Below are positions 12,296-23,000 of a stretch of DNA of 64,000 nucleotides, one piece after another; positions within the stretch are counted from its first letter, which is position 1, and each line of letters opens with the position of its first letter. This DNA comes from Bimastos eiseni (lineage: Eukaryota > Annelida > Clitellata > Crassiclitellata > Lumbricidae). The position numbers and the translations under genes are program-made. The notes below the pieces were generated by a model, which saw only the letters and a program-made list of their open reading frames with translations, searched no databases and was not told where the DNA came from. The stretch covers positions 36,131,072 through 36,195,071 of the forward strand of contig OY365807.1 in the NCBI GenBank assembly GCA_959347315.1, written 5' to 3'.

Positions 12296-13862
12296 TTATA
12301 ATTTTAGCAGGTATTCTTTAAGTTTATTTTTAAACTGAGAGATGGTGGTTGACTGGTGTAAACTCGATGGCAATTTATTCCACGCCTGAGGTCCAGAAAC
12401 ACTTAACGAGAACACGTGGGTATTAGTTCGATAGTGGCATGGTCTGAAGTTATCAGCGTTACGAATGCCATAGGGGTTAAGTTGGAGCACAGTAGAGAAA
12501 AAGTTTTTGAAGCATGATGGCAATAAATTATTTAAATACTTGTACATAAATTCATTAAGTTGGAACACAGTTATCTGTTCAAGTTTAAGTATTTGAGAGC
12601 ACAGGCCCAATGAAGAACTGTCTAAGTTACGACGAATAATGCGAAAGGCCCTACGTTGAAGCATGTGGAGTCTTTTAAGTCTGGAGTGATAGTTAGATGC
12701 CCAGATCATATTACAATAAGTTAGAAAAGGATGAACAAAGGAGTAGTAAAGGCTGATGCGGAGAGTTAAAGGCAAGAGATACGCAATATGAGATAAAATT
12801 CCGATGTTTTTTGCTAGCTTCGCTGCAATGCTATCAATATGAGTTTTCCTCTTAAGTGATTGGTCAACGAAAACACCAAGGAACTTAGTAGAAGTAACTT
12901 TAGGTATGGGAATATTATTTAACATAAGAGGCTTATTGATTTCTGGTAAGGTTTTACGATGAGATGCAAATAAAAATATAATTCGTTTTTGCAATGTTAA
13001 GAGACAGTTTATTCACAGTAAACCAATTAGTTATACTGGCTAATTCGTGATTTAACAGATCAATAAGTTTGGAGTAGTCAGAGCTGGAGGTAATGATATT
13101 AGTATCGTCAGCGAATAATAAAAAGTGAAGATGTCTAGACGCATTTGGGAGGTCATTAATATAAATCAAGAAAAGAAGAGGACCTAAGATTGAACCTTGG
13201 GGCACACCATGTTTTAGGTAGGCAGTATTTGACTTGTGACCGTCCGTTACAATACACATATTGAGATCTATTGCAAAGATAGCTTCGAAACCAACTCAAA
13301 GCAACTCCTCGGACACCCATGGATTCCAGTTTAGATAAAAGTATACTATGATTTACGGTATCGAAAGCCTTGGATATGTCCAGGAAGATGCCCACTGAGA
13401 ATTCATTTCGGTCTATAGCAAAAGATAGGTGCGCTTGAAGATCAAGCAGGGACATTGCTGTGGAGTGCCCTGGCTGGAAACCATGTTGCGATGGGCAGAG
13501 GAATTTGCATTGATCAATGAAATTAAAAAGTCTAGAGTACATTACTTTCTCTAATAATGTGGAAAAATAGGGAAGAATAGATATAGGTCTGTAATTAGCT
13601 AATTGATCCCTGGGGCCCTGTTTATGAATAAGTATCACTTTCACAATTTTCATAGCAGTAGGAACTATACCTGTGTCAAGGGAACAATTAATGATAGAAG
13701 CAAGTGGTGCAGTAATGAGAGAGAATATTGGACTAATTAATGAAGGATCAAGGTCGTCGGGACCTGAGGAATGAGTGGTTTTCAGGGAGTGATTTAAAGA
13801 AATTAATTCTTCTGGGGAAATAGGATAAATAGCAAAAGAGTTGATGTTGGGTGGGTTAAGGT
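12296..13862 (-). pseudogene. LINE reverse transcriptase, frameshifted
   Basis: The RT motifs appear in order across three frames: NYRPISILPYFSTLLEKVMY, LDISKAFDTVNH, HGVPQGSILGPLLFLIYIND and the catalytic FADDTN. The C-terminal part has SVSGPQAWNKLPSSLH and ends LKEYLLKL. Frames change near 13860 (an A run), near 13215-13250 and near 12965-12990. Confidence 0.93.
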
Positions 13863-15055
13863 AATAAAAAAAATGAGCCAGTGGAGGAGGGTATTTTCTC
13901 TACTAAGTCACAGGCAATGTTAGTAAAATAATTGTTAAATTTATTGGCGATTTGGGTTGGGTCTGTAATTTCAATATTATTGATGCTTAAAGACTCCACC
14001 AGAGTTTCCAAAGGTTTTGCGTTAAAAATCGTCCTGATAATTTTCCAGGTCTGCTTCAGATCATTGCCATACCTTATAAATTCCGAGGTGTAGTAATTTT
14101 TTTCAGCTTTAATGCGTAACATTTTAAATTTGTTTCTATAGGTCTTAAATTTGTCTGAGTTTTCAGGCGAGGGATGTTTTATAGAGGCCAAATGAAGCTT
14201 AGATTTAGTATTGCATGATTTAAGTAGAGCTGGTGTCATCCAGGGCTGTTTATAGGTGGTGGTAGTATTAATTTTTTGAGAGGTCAGAGGAAAAGCAGAA
14301 TCATAAGCATATTTGATTTCAGAAGTGAAGAGGTCATAGGCAAGCGAAGGATTATTTTGATCACAGCACTTTTCGATCTCAGACAAGGCCATCTGGGACA
14401 CGAGATCTTTGAATGTTAATTTAGAGGCATCATCATACTGTCTGACTAATCTAGTAGAGGGGCCAGAAACTAATCTATGAGAAAGATCAAACCACATTAA
14501 AATAGGAAAATGATCAGAGATATCATCAATAACAATGGTAGGTTCGATTATATTTGAGATGCGGTTAGTGAAAATATTATCTATTAACGTGGATGAGGTT
14601 TCAGTAATACCGGTGGGTTGAGTAATGACAGGAAGGAGGTGATGAGAGAAAGTAATATCAAGAAAGTTACTGGTCAAGTGGTGATCATTTGATTTCAGAA
14701 GATCAATATTGAAATCTCCTAGTAGATACATGTCTCTATCTTTTATATCGCATATAGAAGTCAAAAGGGCATTCCATTCATCATTAAACAGAACCAAGTC
14801 CTGGCCAGGAGGTCGATAAATTACACCAGCTATAGAATAAGATCCGTTAGCACACGGAAGACGGAGAAATAAGGATTCATATGAGGTATGAAAATTATAT
14901 ACAACGGGGAGGTTATGCACTTGGTATTTAAGATTGCATTTTATAAAAAATCCCATGCCGCCCCCATGACCTCCAAACCTGGGTCTCGACCCAAAATTGT
15001 ACCCTGAGATATGGACCAAGTCAGAGTGTACAAGGTCAAGCCATGTCTCAGACAC
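13856..15055 (-). pseudogene. LINE endonuclease domain (EEP type)
   Basis: An open stretch of 399 codons with SETWLD, AGVIYRPPG, LLGDFNIDLL, the TLIDNIFTN motif and SDHFPI, as in the endonuclease-exonuclease-phosphatase domain of CR1/Jockey LINEs. It runs into the RT through a frameshift in an A tract at about 13862. Its N-terminal edge is interrupted by the insertion at 15139. Confidence 0.9.
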
Positions 15056-15138
15056 AGCGAGAATGTCAATAGAAAGACATTCTCAATAGAAAGACGGTTA
15101 AGCAGACTAGTAATCGCGGGCAATTTACCAAGTATACT

Positions 15139-16148
15139 GTAATGATGGAAGAGAGGACTGCGTTATGAAAAACGGCGATGTCAAGTTTATAACTTTAATG
15201 AACAATATAATATAATGTCAAATGCTGTATAAACTAAAATTGCGAACACTATAGCTATAGATATGAACAGTATATATAAAGACAAACATTATAGGCCTAT
15301 CAACAGTAGTAAATATATATATATGTATAGACAGAGACTGACAGACAGTAGGCACAGCCAAGTGAATCAGCGTGGGCGAGTGGGCTGAGACAGTTGGAGA
15401 GACGGGCATTATGACCAAATATGGCTGAGGCAAGAGCGAATGCCGGGCTAGGATAGGTTAAAAAAGACCGGGTCCGGAGGAAGAGCGATGGGCTGAGCGC
15501 CTGAGAGATTTGATGTAAGATGACCAAATAAGGATACAATCGGGACAAATAACCAAATAAGGATAGACATGAGGTAGAAGGACCATAATGGGAGGATGCA
15601 AGAAAGAGTATAAAAGATGGGAGAAATTGAGAGTCGGGATTCACTCTCAGAAGGCGTCAGATGCACGACAGACGACGTCATCAACTGCAGGAGGAATCCG
15701 CTCTCGAGGAAGCGACTGGAAACGACAGATGACCAAGACGATAGAGATAGGTCTGGTTAAGGTCGACAGTCTGAGAGTGATGAGGAACGTTAGTGAAGTA
15801 TCAAGCTAAGTTCTACGTTAATATATTTTGAAGTTAACCTAAATAATAAGAATAATAATCAGAAAGAGACTCTGGTGTCATTTTGTTGAACTATAACGTA
15901 AACGCAAACCGAAGAGACTGGAGACACACGGCTACAATCCATCACCGCTACCACCAAGAATTGATGTCCAGATTGTTGTTTGAGAAAGGGCAACAACAAT
16001 CATTTCTCAAACAACAATCATTTTCCTCCATTACATGGTGGCAGCGGCGGGATTGTAGCCGTGTGTCTCCAGTCTCTTCGGTTTGCGTTTAAAGTTATAA
16101 ACTTGACATTGCCGTTTTTCATAACGCAGTCCCCTCTTCCATCATTAC
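15139..16148. mobile_element. Insertion with 58-bp terminal inverted repeats, nested in the LINE
   Basis: Arms at 15139-15196 and 16091-16148 are inverted copies differing at 2 of 58 positions, and both start gtaatgatggaagag. TATACT flanks both sides, consistent with a short target duplication. The element splits the start of the LINE endonuclease (NCRSICN on one side, LGKLPAITSLLNRLS on the other). Inside are two more inverted pairs: about 62 bp at 15892-15955/16036-16099 and 17 bp at 15971-15987/16003-16019. The phrase tggtggcagcggcgggattg resembles sequence beside some LTR-element primer sites. No transposase is readable. Confidence 0.7.
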
Positions 16149-16149
16149 A

Positions 16150-16635
16150 TATACTTCTACAATTGATACGCATAATAGTGAAATGGGCCAATTTCCTTTG
16201 GGCAGCAAGTTCAAGAGAGGATGGAATATCGTACACACTCAGGCTAGGTCGTATCCTATAGAAGTTGTCGTCCGGGTCAAGATCATTATTATTTAATAAC
16301 GGACGGTCAAAGGTGAAATTAGATAAGGGGTCAATGCGAGGGCCATCTCTTAGCAGTGAAAGCGAGTGAGCAGCAGCTTTTACCCCAGAGGCTCTACAGA
16401 TGAAATCAACGTCATTAGTTAAATGGTTGAAAGGAAACAGTGTGGCAAGACAGCCACGACAGAACCATGAGCTATCAGTGTTAAAATGAGTGTCATAGTG
16501 AGATGGGTGCGAATAGCCACCACAATTGGCACATTTCAAAATTTTACAGTTATTGTTTAACAACGGAGTACAATAGCAACATTTAACAGAACATTTTGTC
16601 TGCCCAATCAAGGGATTGGACATAAATTGAGTCAT
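16150..16635 (-). pseudogene. LINE N-terminal region with PHD-like Cys/His finger
   Basis: It starts MTQFMSNPLIGQTKCSVKCC. It has spaced Cys/His residues (CKILKCANCGGYSHPSHYD, then WFCRGC) like PHD-type fingers found upstream of the endonuclease in some CR1-group LINEs. It ends AAQRKLAHFTIMRINCRSIC, the entry to the endonuclease domain, where the nested insertion begins. Confidence 0.75.
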
Positions 16636-16700
16636 CTAACAGAGATGGCTGAGACAGAATTGCACAGTCAAAAAACGAATGGAAACAGATTAGAAAAAAC

Positions 16701-17031
16701 TAAGTCACAACAAAACACAAGTTCCACAATAAACAAAAAGCCAGCAAACAGCGGCACAACTAAGCACTAAAATTAGGAACCAAACATTAACGGAGTCGAA
16801 GGTAGACAGAGCCATATCCTGGGCAGCAGGATATGAGAGAGGGAAGAGTGAAGTTGGTGTTCTTTGGTTAACACTCAGGCAAAATCCTTAGATTTCTCGG
16901 AGATTAGCAGATTCAGGTCTTTGATGGACATGATTTTCTTTGGTCTTTCGGAAGGATCTTCTGTCTGACAGATGTAGATAGCACCTTCGCATGTCCAGGT
17001 GGACACATATATTTCATACACAGATTCTTCA
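16701..17031 (-). other. LINE 5' leader and presumed twitchin 3' UTR
   Basis: A 60-codon open frame (16875-17057, start MLLDSWYFSEESVYEIYVST) is present. It is not in the phase set by the upstream twitchin exon, so I treat it as untranslated. No minus-strand AATAAA was found here. Confidence 0.4.
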
Positions 17032-17063
17032 CTAAAATACCAACTGTCGAGTAACAAAGTGGT
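17032..17063 (-). CDS. Twitchin-like exon 48 (tentative terminal exon)
   Basis: An acceptor TTTTTTTTAG precedes 17063. In the phase left by exon 47 it reads DHFVTRQLVF then TAG (17034-17032). Another acceptor or a missed exon is possible. Only the fact that the total coding length is a multiple of three and the strong pyrimidine tract support it. Confidence 0.45.
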
Positions 17064-20000
17064 CTAAAAAAAATTAGAACGTCTTCTATGAAAAGAAAAA
17101 AACAGATAAACAAGGAATAATAATCGTTCTCATAAAGCAATTGCTGTAATCAAAGTTCTAAAACTTCTTTTTAATCCATGTGGAAATTTCCAAAACAGAT
17201 AGCAGTGCAACAATTGCTCTTTATAGCTAAAACATAACACAATTAAATTCAATGACACAATTTCACAACTGCATATGAATAAGTGCTCTTTAGACTGATG
17301 TTTTAATGGTCGAATGTAAACCGGAGAGCAAACTGAAAGGCTTGAAGTGGGACGGTATGAAACGGTATGCCATACCGGCACCTCTCCTGGCCGACTGAAA
17401 GCATACCGGTACTTCTCCAGACCAAAAAACCATACATGTAACCATACCGGCACCTCTTTTCCTCCACTTCAAGCCCAGGAGCAAAGCGACTTAATTCTTA
17501 CCATTGACAGTGACTTTGCTGCTGGTCTCAGTTGACCCCTTTGCATTCTCCGCAATACAGGTGTAATGTCCAGCATCAGAAGGATCACAGGCTGATATTT
17601 CGAGTGAACAGATGCCAAGCGAATACACGATGTCGTACCGGTCATTTGTCTTCAGCGCTTTTCCATCCTTGAACCAGCTGACCTGTTGAAAATACCAATA
17701 ATGGTTAAGTCACATCTTCTGAAAATATATTACAACTTACCTTGCGATGTCTATCATGTCTCAAGCTTTTGTATCATACAACACTGTATGAATTTACTAA
17801 TTAATAACATTACATTACATAAAAAAATACACAGTAACACTAATGCTTTCTATTGCATCCCACTGCCTGAAGTACAAACATCAAGTATACTATTGATACA
17901 GTGACATACTTCTTCAAACATAGCCCAAATAAAGTCCTTGGGATCCTGTGTTAATGGACTGCAGGTTAATGGACTGCAGATCAAGTAGCACATGATTTAT
18001 TTAAGCCTTATATGTTGCCACACTAAGGCTTATATAAATCATACATTCATCAAAGACATAGGCTCTCTAGTGTGAAGGAAATCATTACGAAAGGCAACTT
18101 CACAGTCTTGTTCTGGCCAAACGTAATTGTGATTTAATACCAGTAGATGTATGTTCTCACAATGCTAAAATCTACTGTTTCCAGGCTGTTAGGTAGGCTG
18201 GATGTGGGAAGGTAGGGTACAAGTACCATCATCTTATCAGTTAAAGCTGCAACTAGGTGTGGGGAGTCGAGACAAGCGCAGCTATATGTTAAGTTCACCT
18301 GCTCTGTAAATATACTGCCCTGTGCATGGCTATAAACAGGGTGCCGCTAGCAACAAGTGCAGTTCATGGCGACTTAATCGTCCCTTTTGCACGCACTGTC
18401 ACGATCGTTCTTGATCCGTGACGGTTCGTTTTCTCATCCACCAAACACGAACAACAACGCTTCTTGATGTTTAAAGAATATATTAATATTTTATATACAA
18501 CTGTCTATCTACATGTAGCTTAGAATTTAACTGGACAGAGGTCGACTTGGTTCTCAAAGATCGTCACATTCTGGAAGGACGTCGGAGACCATCAACAACA
18601 GGGACAGCAGGATCGTAGCCACCATCGCTCATGTGATGCAGGCTACGATCCTGCTGTCCCTCTTGTTGATGGTCTCCAACGTCCTTCCAAGTCCAGACAC
18701 TCTATGCTGCTGACCCTCTCTGTTACAGCAGATAAACCGCGACCTCCACCATCGCTCATGTGATGCGGGCTACGATCCTGCTGTCCCATTGGTTCACCTA
18801 GACCCTCACTTGCCCACCCCTTGACGTGAGTTGGTGGGAACCCCTTCAATTACTAAACTTCGAGTCACTTCTTAGTCTACCGTTAATGACGTTTTAGAGG
18901 TCCGTTGAGATTAAAGAGTTATCAGAGTCAAAGGAGTTCATAGGCCTCCGGGGATTAAATTCCTGCCACTGTCGACCCATTAATATTGTAGGGTCTCTTT
19001 TACCTCTGCCCTCGGTTCATTCGGCGTCGGAACCAGTTGAGACCGGTTGCTTCGGTCTCATATTACTGATCGCTGCCCTGGTGGCTGGAGGATTCTCGTC
19101 GTCGCTAAAGTGACTGCTATCCCTGGACGAACAGCTAAGGGATTAGATTCAGCCTCTGGCGTCGAATTTCGTCTTTGTGGCAATTTGCATGGATGACCTT
19201 GTCGACCGGTCGCTCCTTAAGTGCATCTCGATAGTCCCTGAAGGCGTATATGGCAGATGACCCCCACCGTCCTCCCTCCAATTCGTCGTTAGCTGTCCTC
19301 CTTGCAGCCTCTGAGTTCCGATGTATTTCTTTAGCGCCTTTTGCCAAAAATCCCAGTCGTGACACGCACTTTCATAATGCACCATTGGGCTTTCTTGCTC
19401 GTGGGACCTACCACCTGGAATGGACTTCCCATAGAGCTCCATCTCCTACCTAAGAACTCTTCATCTTCATTTTACGCCTCTCTTAAAACTGTCCTTTACA
19501 GCCGCGGTTAGACTGGGAGTGTCTCTGAATAGACATCTTGAAGGAGCGCTATATCAAGTATTTATGATTGATTGATAGAACTTAATTACCTATTAGAGGA
19601 AGTCTAGGTTAATTCAGAAGGCTAGGAATGTTTCTGAGCAATCCATCACTGGCTAAATAGTAGGATATTGGTCATATTTAAAGTAAATGATAACAGAATG
19701 AATTACAAATGCAAACATATCAGACAATAGATTTTTAAAATGAATATTTGCAAACATTATGGTAGGTCTCTTCTTTGACTTACGACTGGTGTTGGTTTTC
19801 CCTCGACAGACGCAAGAAGTTTGAAGCCAATTCCCTCTTGAATGAATCGATCACGAAGTGGAAAGGTGAAGTGTGGCGCCTTATCCGGTGGCTCTTGGTA
19901 TCCCTCGAAATCATTGTCAAAGACTTGTTTCCTGTGATATGTGACACAACATTGAAATTTCACTCACAGAACCTGAAACACTACAATCCACGAAATAGCA

Positions 20001-23000
20001 AAGATGGCTCAATGGCTACTTTTGTGGTCTTTAACCAGTAACCTGTTTAACTAACTAACTGATTTCTATAGCGCTGGCATCCGTCATAACGATCTAAAGA
20101 TGTAAAGATCTTTCTTCGATTAATCATTCACTCAATAATTCATTCATTAATCACTTGTTCAAGCAAGTACAACCTGTCGCCACGGGACCATGCATTCACC
20201 TTACCACACAAGGATGACTGCAACTTCATGCCTTGCCTCCTCTATAGAAATAATTATGTTTTAAGGTGAACAATATCTAAGAACTTTAGACATATGACTT
20301 TGGTGCCTAGATTGAACTAAACTTAACTCTGTAAACTAAGTTGCGGTTCGTCAGCTTGATTAGAATTAAACGAATATTGAATTGAATTACTAAACAGCTG
20401 CAAGACTACAATATGGGAAATAAAAAAAGAAATGTGTAAAGAATGCAGTGCATACTTGCGAGAGGTTGGTTCAATGCTTAGAGCTCGCCTGGCTGGTGTT
20501 TCAGTGGCAGCTACAGAGCACAAAGAAAGACCCTTGACATCATTTACAACAAATTGAAAGTAAATTATCCATTAATAACAATAATTGCCAGCTTATCCAC
20601 ACATTCAAACTCATTGTCATAAACTAGATAATTGTCCATTGTGAGATAATTAAAAAAGAACTATTTAAATGAGTTTTCCATTTAAAATCAGCACATAGGC
20701 CACATTCGAGCCCACTCTTCTCCTCTCATTTCCTCCCCTTCCCTCTTATACTCTCTTCTGTCCCATTCTCCTCCCTGCTCCTCCTCATTTCCTCCCTCCT
20801 CTGCCCCCCCATAGCACAGTGCAATAGCACTGCCATTGCAGTGTCATTGCAGTGCCCATGAATGCAAACGACACAATCATGAAAAAGCGTAACAGGGATG
20901 TTGAAAGATGACAAACAGACATTTCTCTTCTATGATATTATACTATGCAAGCAAATGTCATGAAGTGAACTATCTATCACACAATGAACTACATTTCATT
21001 TCAGCAGGTGGCGCTTCTATTGCACAACAGGCGCCCATGGAAGCTGTTACAAGATTATTGCTAAGACGGTTTAAAATCAATGTGAAAATGCTTGTTTCAA
21101 TGTGCTTGAAATTAATAATTGAAATTCTTGAAATTTGATATCGCCCTTCTTATAACATCTTTTGCTTAGAAGTGCCTACACACGCCTCGACGGCGCAATT
21201 GCAGTTGTACTGCAGAGCAATTGTGTGCAAAGGACTTGCTCAAGGTCCCTACACAGTGACTGACACCTCGGACGAGGGTCGAACCCGCTCACTCAGCGCA
21301 CACTGAGTGTTATGGGCCGACCGCTCTAACTGATCAGCCACCATGCTACACAATAATATAAAGAATATGCAAGCAGATTGCCCTGCTGACAAGCATGTGG
21401 CCCATGTTAATGCATCCCACGAGTTTATGTTAAGTGGAACACAATTATTTAACAAATTATTTATTAATTTTCCTCGTCCAAAGGCTGGTTCGAAGTGTCA
21501 GCAACTTCATTTTCTTAACCTTGGCTTATGAGGATGGGTGGCCAGTACTCGCCCTCACTGTCTCATCATCCCACAATCAGGTAACGATCAGCGTACTCAT
21601 TATTATTTACCATACCATCCCCAAAAGACCTACACTGGCTTCCCATCCATGCTTGTATTGCCTTTAAAATCTGCCTCATAATGTACCACATCCACAATGG
21701 AACCTCTACGTCATACATGACGTCCATGGTCGTGCTATGTTCTGCTTCTAACCCAAGAGGACTCTGCTTGGCTACTCGGGGATCCATGGAATGGAATGGT
21801 CTTCCAATCACAGTCCGTCAAGCCACATCCGTTGCACTATTCAAGTCAAAAACTGATGACCTACCTTAATTCCTTGAACTATTACTGAGAACGCAGGGCA
21901 GCTTGCTTTCATGCAAGACTTGTTTTGATAAAGCGCATTATAAATGCCCAGTTGTGTATTGTATTGTTATAGCAGAGTTGAAAACAGTTTTAGCAGAAAT
22001 CTCAATGTATACTTCTGCCCTGGCAGAGATTGAACCCATTTTCACACTTACCACTACACCATTGAGCACCACTGCAATAGTATATGCCTTAAACTCTGAG
22101 ACACAAAGTTGCTTGAACTTACGTTCAACGCTCAGGAAAGCGCTCTCTTCTTTGCTGCCAAAGGAGTTGACGGCTTTTACCACATACTCTCCCATGTCGT
22201 CCATCTTGCAACGTCCAATTCGCAGTTCGTAATCGTTGCCAAAGTATTTTGGCATGTACTTCAAGCTAGGATTCAACTGATTTCCCTTGTGGTGCCTGGT
22301 ACAACAGATGCCCATTTATCAGGTAACCAATCAAAATAAAACACTATGCCAAAAATTCTTAAAACATGGGAATGATCCAACTTTTGTGCATGCTGTTAGT
22401 GGAAAAAGGAAAAAAATAATGCTGCTTAGTTTTGAATTCTGTATGATAACATCATTATTATTATCATTATTGTTATTGCTACTATGGTCAACATCATCAA
22501 TATAATTGCCATCTTGCCTATTTTTTAGTTTTGTTACCAGAGGTATAAATAATCTATCAGGTTCTTAGATACTATCCAAAGAGTAAGAATGATGCTGGAT
22601 CTAATGGTCCTCATCCCCTTTGAGGTTCGCAGCAGTGTCTCTATAGACCAGAGGTTCCCAACCTCTATTTTTTATTGTACCTCAAACTAAAAAAATATTG
22701 GTGTGCGTACTACCCCAACAGAAACTTTTTAGAAACGTTCTTTGGTAATTTACTTAATTAGGCTAGACAATAGATTATTGGAATTAGAAAATTGATTATA
22801 ATATTATTAATCAATTTTGCTAAATTTATTATATCAAAATAATTATTGTTGTACAATGTACACGATAAAAGTTATTTAATTGAAAAATCCATTCTCTTAT
22901 TTTATGTCCTATCTTTTCTACTAACATGAAGATAGGCTAACAGCCTCTAATTAATCAAGTCAGCATGGAAGTTTAATAATTTTAATGCAAGCACGGGGCT

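Larger units (their letters stand above)
11990..16700 (-). mobile_element. Decayed long LINE, CR1/Jockey superfamily
   Basis: Read on the minus strand it has a 5' leader, a PHD-like finger region, an apurinic-type endonuclease, a reverse transcriptase, and a 3' UTR with the stem-like phrase ccctgctagcgggacc. The AATAAA at 12015-12010 is followed by a ggttatggttatg tail. At least three frameshifts and the nested insertion at 15139-16148 make it inactive. Related 3' ends occur at 48800-49300 and near 57690. The outer limits are approximate. Confidence 0.9.

Noticed and set aside
16875..17057. 60-codon open frame ending at a stop, possible alternative twitchin C-terminus
   Set aside because: It follows a good acceptor (17063), but the upstream exon leaves phase 1 and this frame needs phase 0. 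I kept it only as an alternative.
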